Below, one piece after another: positions 34,231 to 42,843 of a DNA stretch of 64,000 nt (the first letter of the stretch is position 1; each line of letters begins with the position of its first letter). The notes under the pieces are model-generated. The model did no database searches. It was given only the letters and a program-made list of their open reading frames with translations, and was not told the origin of the DNA. The position numbers and the translations under genes were made by a program. This stretch comes from Flavobacterium subsaxonicum WB 4.1-42 = DSM 21790 (GTDB taxonomy: Bacteria > Bacteroidota > Bacteroidia > Flavobacteriales > Flavobacteriaceae): the NCBI RefSeq assembly GCF_000422725.1, contig NZ_AUGP01000017.1:248001-312000 (forward strand), given 5' to 3'.

Positions 34231-35499
34231 TCACCTTTTTAAAAGTTCGAGGCCTAATGCGCATTGCATGCAGCGTTTGTGGTTGCAGTACTCATTTTTA
34301 AGTTGTAGTAGAGACTGTGTATCGTAAGCCGATTGTGGCGCTATTTTAAACGTACGGAATTTATCTATTATGGCATTCTTTTCCGGTGCTGCCTGTTGCA
34401 TCAGGGCTACAAGTTCTTCGGTATTTTCTTTACCGATGCTTTTAGCATACGCAAACCTGAATGGGATTATGGTATTGATAACCAACAAATCTATAAACGA
34501 CGCTGATAAGCTTTTTCGCTTACGCGGACTCTCTTTATCAAACCGGTAATGGGTATTCCAGTACGGCGACGCCTGCACATTAAAAATACTGTATAATTCG
34601 GTTAAGGTATTCGCCGTTATTATTTTAGAGAATAAATTCTGACCGCTGTGGTACAATTGTGCCAGTTGCGCCAGCCTTATTGTTGGGAAATTATCGGGCC
34701 GGTGCCTAAAATACTCTACACTATCTATATGTACCGGCTCTAACCGATGCTTTTGTACAATATATTGGTAGCGGGCTTTAAGGTCTTTGGCATAGACATC
34801 TTCAAACTCGCCATCAAGAATGCCCGCCCTGCCCATTAACAGTGCTTCGATATTTTCGGCTTCAAAGCTTTCTTTTCTAACAATGCTAAAAGGTATCGAT
34901 GTGGCTATACTGTAAAACACCTCGCCGTTAGTATTCAATCCAAAATTTTTCGCCAAAAAGCAGAATAACACCGCTTCCCAGTCGCCATCAGTTTCTTTAG
35001 CCAGTTGCACAATAGGTTTAGCTTTGCGCTCCAGGCGTTCAAAAAACAGGCGTTCTTTCCAGTTCTCTATTACAAAGCTGTTCATGGTTTCCAGCTCCTT
35101 CTCGCAATATATCCAGGTTTTTGTAGCGGCCAGTGCATTGTAGCTGTCAAGTAGTTTCGGGTCTACGTGGTGCTTTAGTTCCAACACCGGTATTTCCGAG
35201 TTATCTTTTCGCATTACCTCGGTATCATGTTCCCAAACCACGTGCAGTATCACGCTATCGTAATTGGTATCGCGCTCGTGGTTGTGTAAATACCAGTCAG
35301 ACGATTTAATATGTATTTCTACATTACCCGCCCACTTTTGGCCTGCAATAACAACTTGGGCATTAAAAAAGTCGGGGCCTGCCAGCTGCAGGTATTGACC
35401 GGCATTGATAATCTCAACCTGATCGCCCTGCACGGTTGTTAATCCGTGTAGGTTAAACTTTTTAAATTGCCATACGTGGTGAAGGAAATCTTCTTTCAT
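34231..35499 (-). CDS. DUF2851 family protein
   Basis: This is a 422-residue soluble protein that opens EDFLHHVWQFKKFNLHGLTTVQG and continues with GPDFFNAQVVIAGQKWAGNVEIH, both diagnostic of DUF2851. A mid-protein HRPDNFPTIRLAQLAQLY and a C-terminal CNHKRCMQCALGLELL with three clustered cysteines are also family features. The cysteines suggest a metal or Fe-S site. The function is unknown. It is divergent from the PNGase F-like gene. Confidence 0.87.
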   Translation of the reverse strand: MKEDFLHHVWQFKKFNLHGLTTVQGDQVEIINAGQYLQLAGPDFFNAQVVIAGQKWAGNVEIHIKSSDWYLHNHERDTNYDSVILHVVWEHDTEVMRKDNSEIPVLELKHHVDPKLLDSYNALAATKTWIYCEKELETMNSFVIENWKERLFFERLERKAKPIVQLAKETDGDWEAVLFCFLAKNFGLNTNGEVFYSIATSIPFSIVRKESFEAENIEALLMGRAGILDGEFEDVYAKDLKARYQYIVQKHRLEPVHIDSVEYFRHRPDNFPTIRLAQLAQLYHSGQNLFSKIITANTLTELYSIFNVQASPYWNTHYRFDKESPRKRKSLSASFIDLLVINTIIPFRFAYAKSIGKENTEELVALMQQAAPEKNAIIDKFRTFKIAPQSAYDTQSLLQLKNEYCNHKRCMQCALGLELLKR

Positions 35500-35556
35500 A
35501 GCCTGATTCTAACGGTGACTAATGTACATAAAATTTCTACAATTTGCCAAACTGCT

Positions 35557-35564
35557 TATATTTG
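35557..35564 (+). promoter_or_regulatory. -7 promoter box 4 bases before an ATG
   Basis: TATATTTG matches the -7 consensus and ends only 4 bases before the ATG of the PNGase F-like gene. The mRNA would be leaderless or nearly so. The -33 region is weak. Confidence 0.55.
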
Positions 35565-35568
35565 TAGT

Positions 35569-37242
35569 ATGAAAACATTTTTTGCTATCTTATTGTTGCT
35601 TCCGTTTTTTAGTTTCGCACAAAAACAGCCCAAAGCCATAAAAGTTACGTACCAAAAAGCCTACCTGGGTACCGTTAACGATGCCAACAACCCCACCATT
35701 CTTTTTTCAGACGGCAGTAAAGCTTTGGTAACCAGTAAAAACATACTGGACAAAAAAGCACCGCTGCCTACAGAGCAAACCATAGTTAGCCACAACAATG
35801 CATCTTATATTCAATTAGCACAACTAAGCAATAGCACTTTTGTTGCCGCTAAAGACAGTACTTCTGTAAAAAAACAAAAGCTGGAATTACTGCCCGACAC
35901 TAAAACTATTTTAGGTTACAAGTGCCACAAAGCCAAAACCATTATCAACTCTAACACTATCGAGATTTGGTATACAAACGATTTGGGATTGAAAGGCGCA
36001 CCATCGGTACTGGGCATAGAGTTAGGCCTGGTGCTGGAAACCGTCCGTAATAATAATTTTGTGGTAACTGCTACTAAGGTGGAGAAGCTTAAAGATGCCT
36101 CGGCGTATTTAAATGTGGTTCCGACCAATACAAAAATGACGGATGGCCTCACCTATCGCGACCTGCTTTGGAAAGCCCGTTTTACTACCATAAGTGTATT
36201 TAAAGATCAGGTGCTAAATTTTTCGGATGAATCGAAATCAAACGACAGTGTAATGCGCTTTGCGAACGGCACAATTGCGCTTAGAAAAATAAAATTCCCC
36301 GAAGTTAAAACCGGCAGCCAGGTATTTTTAGATTTAACCGAACAATCTAACGGCGATGCGTATGACAGGACAGGATCGGTTTTTATAATCCCCGAAGACC
36401 AAAAGCAATCTTTTTTAGACGGGCTAAAAAATGGGATCAATACCCTGCCCCTTTACGATAATGGAAATGGTAAGAAATATCAGGGAATCGCAAAAACAGA
36501 TAATTATACGCCGCTATTGGAACTAATGCGCTTTTTTACACCTTTTGGCGTTAAGCAGTACAACCACATAGAACTTAAAGATAAAGTGTGGCAGCAGGCT
36601 GTGCCGTACAGGCAGGATATTTCTGAACTTGCGCCGTCGTATAGTGGCAAAGAAGTTTGGGTGGGTGTATTTATTGGCAATTATGATAAGGGCGGCCATA
36701 AAATTAGTATGGACATTACCCTGCATAACGATGAGATAAAATACAATACCGACACCAAAGTGCTACCATTGTTTAATACCGTAAATGTTATGGAAATGGC
36801 CGGACAGGAATACGGTACTTTATTTAGTTCGCCGAAAGGCTTAGAGGTACATTTTACTTTAGAGAAAGACCTTAAAAATGCCCGCCTGCGCTATATAACT
36901 ACTGGTCATGGCGGCTGGGAAAATGGCGATGAGTACCTCCCAAAAAAGAATACTATAAAAGTAGACGGGCAAACTGTTTTTGCTTTTGTGCCGTGGAGGC
37001 AGGATTGCGGCACGTACCGATTGTATAATCCGGCATCGGGTAATTTTGAGAATGGGCTATCATCGTCTGATTATAGCCGAAGCAACTGGTGCCCGGGCAC
37101 AGTTACCAACCCGGAATATATAGATTTGGGCGACTTAAGAGCGGGAGAACACACGATGACTATCACCATACCTATGGGTGTACCCGAGGGCTCTAACTTT
37201 AGTGCGTGGAATGTATCGGGAGTTTTATTGGGGAGGGAGTAA
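35569..37242 (+). CDS. Secreted PNGase F-like protein with GLPGLI-type N-terminus
   Basis: This is a 557-residue protein with a clear signal peptide (MKTFFAILLLLPFFSFAQ). Residues ~20-210 resemble the GLPGLI family (LLPDTKTILGYKCHKAKTI). The C-terminal ~310 residues resemble the two jelly-roll domains of peptide-N-glycosidase F, which removes N-glycans from asparagine. The RSNWCPG segment matches RAGWCPG of the Elizabethkingia enzyme. By eye, catalytic Asp60 may align with the Asp in GDAYDRTG and Glu206 with the Glu in NGDEYLPKK, while Glu118 has no obvious partner. Activity is therefore uncertain. The ATG at 35569 is preferred because the signal peptide begins there. Confidence 0.75.
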   Translation: MKTFFAILLLLPFFSFAQKQPKAIKVTYQKAYLGTVNDANNPTILFSDGSKALVTSKNILDKKAPLPTEQTIVSHNNASYIQLAQLSNSTFVAAKDSTSVKKQKLELLPDTKTILGYKCHKAKTIINSNTIEIWYTNDLGLKGAPSVLGIELGLVLETVRNNNFVVTATKVEKLKDASAYLNVVPTNTKMTDGLTYRDLLWKARFTTISVFKDQVLNFSDESKSNDSVMRFANGTIALRKIKFPEVKTGSQVFLDLTEQSNGDAYDRTGSVFIIPEDQKQSFLDGLKNGINTLPLYDNGNGKKYQGIAKTDNYTPLLELMRFFTPFGVKQYNHIELKDKVWQQAVPYRQDISELAPSYSGKEVWVGVFIGNYDKGGHKISMDITLHNDEIKYNTDTKVLPLFNTVNVMEMAGQEYGTLFSSPKGLEVHFTLEKDLKNARLRYITTGHGGWENGDEYLPKKNTIKVDGQTVFAFVPWRQDCGTYRLYNPASGNFENGLSSSDYSRSNWCPGTVTNPEYIDLGDLRAGEHTMTITIPMGVPEGSNFSAWNVSGVLLGRE

Positions 37243-37247
37243 CTATG

Positions 37248-37529
37248 TTACTTTAACGGAGAGCGACTGGTATGAAATACCGCTAAAATGTGAATTGAAT
37301 TTTCATCAATTATATAGTGAATTCCGAAATCAAACTTTTTAAGAAATTTGATTCGCACATCTCTATACCTGACCTGAAACTTTTCAGGATCTTTACTGAT
37401 TATATCAATGGCAGAATTTAAATCCTTAAGAAATTTTAATTCCAACCCCTGTTGCTTTTCTTTGTACCATTCAGCAGATTCTTCAATATTTAGAAGGGCC
37501 TGCTTCCTGATTTTTATGAGATAATTCAT
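37248..37529 (-). CDS. RelE/ParE-family toxin
   Basis: This is a 93-residue protein with the RelE/ParE fold pattern: KIRKQALLNIEESAEWYKEK, FLKDLNSAIDIISKDPEKF and the final strand VRIKFLKKFDFGIHYIIDE. Family members either cleave mRNA on the ribosome or poison gyrase. The YRDVR segment and lack of a clear catalytic set suggest the ParE side. It overlaps the upstream antitoxin gene by one base, and the stretch is richer in A and T than its neighbours, which suggests horizontal gain. Confidence 0.8.
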   Translation of the reverse strand: MNYLIKIRKQALLNIEESAEWYKEKQQGLELKFLKDLNSAIDIISKDPEKFQVRYRDVRIKFLKKFDFGIHYIIDENSIHILAVFHTSRSPLK

Positions 37530-37750
37530 TAGGCACCAAACTTATCAAAGAGTGACTTTTTAGCACTATCCCAATCAGTATATTCAGCAGTTCCGTTTTG
37601 ATGTTCTTCTAAATAAATATCAAGTTTATCTTTTTGCCATTGGGGCAAATCGTCTTTGCTTTCAAAACTTATAAAATCAAGAGTTTTTATAAATGTCAAA
37701 AAAGCTTTAGCCTTTTCATTATTTTCATCAAGTGAAAGTACAATCTTCAT
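37529..37750 (-). CDS. Putative antitoxin paired with the RelE/ParE toxin
   Basis: This is a 73-residue acidic protein encoded directly before the toxin and overlapping it by one base, the usual type II layout. The C-terminus (LDIYLEEHQNGTAEYTDWDSAKKSLF) resembles toxin-wrapping tails of addiction-module proteins. I see no clear DNA-binding fold in the N-terminus, so autoregulation is uncertain. The assignment rests mainly on position. Confidence 0.65.
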   Translation of the reverse strand: MKIVLSLDENNEKAKAFLTFIKTLDFISFESKDDLPQWQKDKLDIYLEEHQNGTAEYTDWDSAKKSLFDKFGA

Positions 37751-37797
37751 AATTAAACTTTTTAGCTAATTTACAAAATATATCATCAGATAATAAA

Positions 37798-38310
37798 TCA
37801 CACCCTCATCTTAACCTGCCCATCATGCAACAAGTAAAGCTTTGCGCAGGCACGAGCATCCGATAATGCTTCGTGGTGGTTTAGCTGAATATTATTACGG
37901 TCGCAGCAGGCGCGCAGGTTGGCGGGTTTGTATCCTTTGGCACGGTATATTTTAACGGTGCACTCCCATTTATCGGCAATTTCGAGCTCATCGTAGTAAA
38001 GGCCGTAATACTTCATGGTCTTGGCAAGAACGCCGCGATCAAAAGCTTCGTTATGGGCTACTATCTTTTTACCGAAAAGGCGTTTTTGGATTTCAGGAAA
38101 TAGGGTATCAAACGTAGGGATGCGTAATGTATCGGCAGGCTTAATGCCATGTACCATAATATTACGGTACCAGTATTCGTTTTCGGGTGGCTGTATAAGC
38201 GTGTGGAATTCTTCGGTAATTATACCGTCTTCAACAGTAATAATACCAACAGCGCAGGCACTGTGGCTGTATCCGGTAGCGGTTTCAAAATCTATGGCAG
38301 TAAACGTCAT
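37798..38310 (-). CDS. 3'-5' exonuclease, DEDDh family
   Basis: This is a 170-residue single-domain exonuclease of the DnaQ/polymerase III epsilon type. ExoI is TAIDFETA with the Asp and Glu, ExoII is in IVAHNEAFDRGVL, and ExoIII is HHEALSDARACAKLYL with the His and Asp five residues apart. It lacks any polymerase or BRCT partner domain, so it is a stand-alone repair or RNA-turnover enzyme. The ATG at 38308-38310 is used rather than the TTG one codon upstream. Confidence 0.9.
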   Translation of the reverse strand: MTFTAIDFETATGYSHSACAVGIITVEDGIITEEFHTLIQPPENEYWYRNIMVHGIKPADTLRIPTFDTLFPEIQKRLFGKKIVAHNEAFDRGVLAKTMKYYGLYYDELEIADKWECTVKIYRAKGYKPANLRACCDRNNIQLNHHEALSDARACAKLYLLHDGQVKMRV

Positions 38311-38383
38311 CAATCAATTGCATTAGGTTTCAAATATATAAAGAAATTAGCAGCCGTGCAAAGCCCTTTTTTCGCATTGCATT

Positions 38384-38421
38384 AAACAACAAACCCTGCC
38401 GTATAGCAGGGTTTGTTGTTT
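38384..38421 (-). terminator. Terminator after the cystathionine beta-synthase-like gene
   Basis: AAACAACAAACCCTGC and its exact complement GCAGGGTTTGTTGTTT form a perfect 16-bp stem with a 6-base loop, 14 bases after the stop of the minus-strand gene. Confidence 0.85.
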
Positions 38422-38435
38422 ATAAAAGTCCTAAA

Positions 38436-39797
38436 TTATTTAATAGAACTAATAATATCGTGTTTGGTAATAATATGGTGCCTGCCATCGCCAAGGTCAA
38501 CCAACACCGCCTGGTTGTCTTTATTGATAAGCTTAGATATCTCTTCTATCGAAGTGTTTGCCATAACAATAGGATAAGGCTTGCCCATAACATCTTTAAT
38601 AGGTTTTGTGGCGATATCCTTATCTTCAACATAGCTTCTAAACAGGTCGGTTTCATCAATAGAACCTACAAAACCGTCTACATCTATAACCGGTATTTGC
38701 GATATTTTATATTTGCGAAGGCGGTCTATAGCATGGCTTACCAACTCTTCGGTACGCACCACTATCAGCGGCTTATCAGAATGGTCTTTAATAAGGTCTT
38801 CGGCTTTGGTTATCTCGTCGTCAAGATAGCCGCGCTCGCGCATCCAGTCGTCGTTAAACATCTTACCCACATAACGGCTTCCGCTATCGTGAAATAACAC
38901 CACCACAACATCTTCCGGCTTAAAATGCTCTTTAAGCTGAAGCACACCTTTAATGGCAGCACCGGCAGAGTTACCTACAAAGATACCTTCTTCTAACGCC
39001 AATCTTCGGGTGTAAACCGCCGCATCTTTATCAGTTACTTTTGTAAAACCGTTAATAAGCGAAAAGTCTACATTTTTAGGCAATATATCCTCACCGATAC
39101 CTTCGGTAACGTACGAGTAAATTTCGTTCTCATCAAAAATACCTGTTTCATGGTATTTTTTGAATACCGAACCGTACGTATCTATACCCCAGATCTTAAC
39201 ATCGGGGTTGCGTTCTTTTAAATATTTTGCCACCCCGGATATTGTTCCGCCCGTACCAACACCAACTACAAAGTGGGTAATTTTACCCTCGGTCTGTTCC
39301 CAAATTTCAGGGCCCGTTTGCTCGTAATGGGCAGCGGTATTACTAAGATTATCGTACTGGTTTACATACCATGAGTTAGGCGTTTCCTGGGCAAGGCGTT
39401 TTGAAACCGAATAATACGAACGCGGGTCGGTAGGCTCTACATCGGTAGGGCAAACCACCACCCTTGCGCCAACAGCACGCAGTATATCCATCTTCTCTTT
39501 ACTCTGCTTATCTGATATTACACAAATAAGCTTGTAGCCCTTTACAATAGCGCCAAGAGCAAGGCCCATACCGGTATTGCCCGATGTACCTTCTATTATG
39601 GTTCCACCCGGTTTAAGGCGTCCATCTGCCTCGGCATCTTCAATCATTTTAACCGCCATACGGTCTTTAACCGAGTTGCCGGGGTTAAACGTTTCTACTT
39701 TGGCCAACACAAGGGCATCAATACCTTCGGTTAGTTTATTTAGTTTTACCATTGGCGTGTTGCCAATAGTTTCGAGTATGTTTTTTGCGTATTTCAT
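38436..39797 (-). CDS. Cystathionine beta-synthase-like PLP enzyme with CBS domains
   Basis: This is a 453-residue fold-type II PLP enzyme. The lysine that holds PLP is in NPGNSVKDRMA, the phosphate-binding loop is GVGTGGTISG and the substrate loop is GTSGNTG. After ~residue 335, two CBS modules follow (VVRTEELVSHAIDRLRKYKI and PIVMANTSIEEISKLI). This layout matches cystathionine beta-synthase, which condenses serine with homocysteine, but cysteine synthase activity is also possible. It stands alone with its own terminator. Confidence 0.9.
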   Translation of the reverse strand: MKYAKNILETIGNTPMVKLNKLTEGIDALVLAKVETFNPGNSVKDRMAVKMIEDAEADGRLKPGGTIIEGTSGNTGMGLALGAIVKGYKLICVISDKQSKEKMDILRAVGARVVVCPTDVEPTDPRSYYSVSKRLAQETPNSWYVNQYDNLSNTAAHYEQTGPEIWEQTEGKITHFVVGVGTGGTISGVAKYLKERNPDVKIWGIDTYGSVFKKYHETGIFDENEIYSYVTEGIGEDILPKNVDFSLINGFTKVTDKDAAVYTRRLALEEGIFVGNSAGAAIKGVLQLKEHFKPEDVVVVLFHDSGSRYVGKMFNDDWMRERGYLDDEITKAEDLIKDHSDKPLIVVRTEELVSHAIDRLRKYKISQIPVIDVDGFVGSIDETDLFRSYVEDKDIATKPIKDVMGKPYPIVMANTSIEEISKLINKDNQAVLVDLGDGRHHIITKHDIISSIK

Positions 39798-39875
39798 TTA
39801 AATGGAGTTATGGGCTATTGCCAATAAGTACTGCAAAGATATTGGTTATGGCCTGAATAAAATAGTTAAATGCAA

Positions 39876-41855
39876 CTATGAGAAGAAATTCCAGACAATG
39901 CCAAAGCGTATTGTAAAATCCCGGTACGGATAATTTGGTGCCGAATAGAAATTATAGCCTGTAAAGCTGGAGTTAAAATGCTCTGCTTTTACAAAAAGAC
40001 TAAATTCCTGTATCTTCATATTAAGGAAAAAGTCTATGAGAGGAAAACCACCCATCTTACGTTTATCCTGAGAATAAAATTCGCCAATAAGCGGATTATA
40101 ATCGTTGCCATAATATTTGGTAAAGTACTGGAACGTAAAACCGGTTTGTATAAACAGTGCTCTTTTAAATAAATAATCAGAATAGTATAATGTGTTACGC
40201 GTAAGCAAGCTCGGTACGTTAAGCACATTATCGGCCTGGTCTACGTTTTGGTAGAGTATGGTGTTATCTAACCCCAGTTTCCAAAACTTAATATCTTTAC
40301 TAACCTTAAGCGATAGGTAATTTATGGTATTACCGTATTGTTTAGGCGTAACCAGTAAGGTATCAAAAACAGTGGAATTAGCATTGGCAGGAACAAAATC
40401 GTTGCTAAAATACAGATGGTCTTTTAATATGGTATATTGTAACGATGCACTAACCCATTTGGTTTTGGCTTCTACCTCCAGGCTGTTTATCTTTTCGTTA
40501 TTAAAATTGTTAGACCAGTTGTAAGCTATATAATCGCTTTGGTATAGATTATAATTAAGGTCGGGCAATTTGTTCATGTTTTGATAGCGTGCCGAAAGCA
40601 CATTTGCATCATCTATACTATAACGCGCCTGCACATCTATATTAGCCAAAGACTGGTCTGTTATAGAGTTAGAAAGCAATGCCGTGCCCTTCCACTTATC
40701 TTTATGGTAGGTATAGCGCGCACCGTAAGTATTTATCCTGTCGTTTAACGAATTTGGGATAGCTACGTTACCGCCATTATTTAAAACAATAGTACGGTAA
40801 AAATAGTTATAGTTATAATCTTCTACATAAAACTCTATAGTACCAATATCCTCTCTTGAATAAGCCGCCCCTATTAAATTGTACATTTTATTGTACCGCG
40901 TTTTATTGCTAATGCTTGATGTATAAGCATCGCCAAAACGGGTACTGACTGTGGGTTGGGTAAAGGTAAAAAACTTATTTTCGTAATTAAACTGGTGATG
41001 AAAAACCAAACTGTTAGGGTTGGTTTTGTTGAGCTTAAAAGTATGGTCTATAAAATAACGGTTACCTTTAAGAAATGACTTAGCATCATTAAAATAGACG
41101 GCCAGCTTTTCCCTGTCGGTATAAAGGTCGTTACCGCTATCAAACAAATCGGTATCTACTATACCACCATTTTCCTCATTAGAGAGGTCCTGACCTGTAA
41201 AGTGCAGCTTTAAAAAGTACCGTTTATCAGTCGTATTGTAGCTTCCGCCAATTTTAAAGTTACCATTACTGGATATCGCGTTTATGTATTTACCAATAGA
41301 CCGGATACCCTTATAGCCTATAAAAAGGTTTAAATTTGGCGATGTATTTGCCGTAAAGGTGGCATCTAATACCTGACCCTGGCTAATTACAGACCTGTAC
41401 ATTATATCTGTATACGGTGTAGCCACATTGTAGTCTTTAATATCATCTACTTCATGATAAGCTATGTGTTTTGATTTAAAACCCATCTCCGGAAACGGAC
41501 TAAAATTGGTAAGCCCATAATCTAATGTATTATAGGTTTGCCCTTCGTTGGCAAAAGCCAGTAAGCCAAAATTATCCTTTCTAAGATAGTTAACCGCATA
41601 CTCTTTTTGTACGGTTAGCGATGTATCTACAAAAGTAGTATCTCTTTGCAGGGTTATAATCTTGTACATATCTATTGTTGCAATAGTATCGGCAGGATTA
41701 ACTGCATCGGGCGCATTTTTTTTTGGGCTGCGCTTAATGGTATCATTTTGAGAAGCTGTTGTGGTATCTGCGCGCCTTTCTCTCTTTTTTGTCTGAGAAA
41801 AAGCCAATGCGGGCAACAGGAATAAAATTAGTACTACTATACTTTTTTTAAACAT
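39876..41855 (-). CDS. Putative outer-membrane porin
   Basis: This is a 659-residue protein with signal peptide (MFKKSIVVLILFLLPALAFSQ) and a long beta-rich body that ends in an aromatic-terminated strand (RFGIVWNFFS). FPEMGFKSKHIAYHEVDDI and IGYKGIRSIGKYINAISSNG are typical of the Bacteroidota putative porin family (PF14121). The frame is open upstream to 42002 and would overlap the next gene, but the signal peptide fixes the start at 41853-41855. The substrate is unknown. Confidence 0.85.
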   Translation of the reverse strand: MFKKSIVVLILFLLPALAFSQTKKRERRADTTTASQNDTIKRSPKKNAPDAVNPADTIATIDMYKIITLQRDTTFVDTSLTVQKEYAVNYLRKDNFGLLAFANEGQTYNTLDYGLTNFSPFPEMGFKSKHIAYHEVDDIKDYNVATPYTDIMYRSVISQGQVLDATFTANTSPNLNLFIGYKGIRSIGKYINAISSNGNFKIGGSYNTTDKRYFLKLHFTGQDLSNEENGGIVDTDLFDSGNDLYTDREKLAVYFNDAKSFLKGNRYFIDHTFKLNKTNPNSLVFHHQFNYENKFFTFTQPTVSTRFGDAYTSSISNKTRYNKMYNLIGAAYSREDIGTIEFYVEDYNYNYFYRTIVLNNGGNVAIPNSLNDRINTYGARYTYHKDKWKGTALLSNSITDQSLANIDVQARYSIDDANVLSARYQNMNKLPDLNYNLYQSDYIAYNWSNNFNNEKINSLEVEAKTKWVSASLQYTILKDHLYFSNDFVPANANSTVFDTLLVTPKQYGNTINYLSLKVSKDIKFWKLGLDNTILYQNVDQADNVLNVPSLLTRNTLYYSDYLFKRALFIQTGFTFQYFTKYYGNDYNPLIGEFYSQDKRKMGGFPLIDFFLNMKIQEFSLFVKAEHFNSSFTGYNFYSAPNYPYRDFTIRFGIVWNFFS

Positions 41856-41914
41856 CAGGAATAACAATTTGGGCAAATGTACTGATTTTTGTAAACTTAA
41901 ATATTTAAATAGAA

Positions 41915-41948
41915 CCAAAAAAAAGAGGCTTTCGTATGAAAGCCTCTT
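41915..41948 (-). terminator. Terminator of the susC-susD operon
   Basis: On the minus strand AAGAGGCTTTC and GAAAGCCTCTT (41923-41948) form a perfect 11-bp stem with loop ATAC, followed by eight T. Confidence 0.92.
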
Positions 41949-41974
41949 AATATTTATTCTAATAATAACAATTG

Positions 41975-42823
41975 TTATTGTGTTAAAAGAGATGTTGGCC
42001 AATCTTTGCCATTGTTCCTTGTAACTTCAACAGTACCGCTATCACCATGAGTGTTAGTCCAGTTAAAAGTAAATACCGGTCCGTTAACACTTACAACATC
42101 GTAAGTATAGCTATCTCCAAATTGATCTTGTGTGTTAGCGCGAAGGCCAGTACAAGTCCATTGGATGAAGTTATTACCACCTGCCACTGTTGCAGCATTA
42201 ATACCGCGAACAGTTGTGAAAAGACCCCAAGAAAGATCTGCAATCTTGAAAATACCTGTACCGGCAGCCGTTTGAGACCAAACCATTGTACCTGTTTTTT
42301 CTGTTGCTACAGGTCCTTCTGTACCTCCAACCATGTTGTATTGTTTGTAAGAGTGTGTACCACCTAAACTTTCAGAAACACAGTTTTTAGTAATTGTTAC
42401 TACGTGGAAATTTCTTTCGTCTAAAACACCAACCTGAGACTCATCTAAAGTTATAACTAAAGTGTAAGTAGCACCATCAGGAAGATTAGCAAAGTTACCT
42501 TCAAGAATAACATAACCAATAAATTTACCTGCAGGTATAACTAAAGTACCCGCTTTAAAAGAGTAAAGGTCTGGAGTTGCAGTTGAAGTAGCATCTATAT
42601 TGATAGGGATTTCCCTGTCAACATTAGAAAGCGAAGTAACACCTACTTCGATAGTATCTGTACGTACTTCGTTAGTTACTGTTAAAGTAGACGAAGATTC
42701 GTTAAACGAAAACAAGTTTTGTGTGTTGTTTGGGTTTAATACAACTCTGTCGTCATCGCTGCAGCTTGTTAAAGCAGCTGCAAAAAGACAAGCCAAACTA
42801 AGTTTATAAAAAATATTTTTCAT
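41975..42823 (-). CDS. Surface lipoprotein, third gene of the SusCD operon
   Basis: This is a 282-residue lipoprotein with lipobox LTSC (Cys21) followed at once by SDDDR. That closely resembles the lipoprotein export signal described in F. johnsoniae, so the protein is probably on the cell surface. The first ~130 residues resemble the DUF1735/DUF4843-type immunoglobulin-like domains of SusE-like proteins (VIPAGKFIGYVILEGNFANLPDGATYTLV). The rest (GGTHSYKQYNMVGG) is a separate beta domain I do not recognise. It follows susD by 20 bases and presumably helps bind the substrate. Confidence 0.82.
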   Translation of the reverse strand: MKNIFYKLSLACLFAAALTSCSDDDRVVLNPNNTQNLFSFNESSSTLTVTNEVRTDTIEVGVTSLSNVDREIPINIDATSTATPDLYSFKAGTLVIPAGKFIGYVILEGNFANLPDGATYTLVITLDESQVGVLDERNFHVVTITKNCVSESLGGTHSYKQYNMVGGTEGPVATEKTGTMVWSQTAAGTGIFKIADLSWGLFTTVRGINAATVAGGNNFIQWTCTGLRANTQDQFGDSYTYDVVSVNGPVFTFNWTNTHGDSGTVEVTRNNGKDWPTSLLTQ

Positions 42824-42843
42824 ATTATTCTTTTAATTAATAA

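Noticed and set aside
41855..42002. Upstream in-frame start for the putative porin, overlapping the lipoprotein gene
   Set aside because: The extension covers the terminator hairpin and lacks a signal peptide; the internal Met at 41855 gives one.
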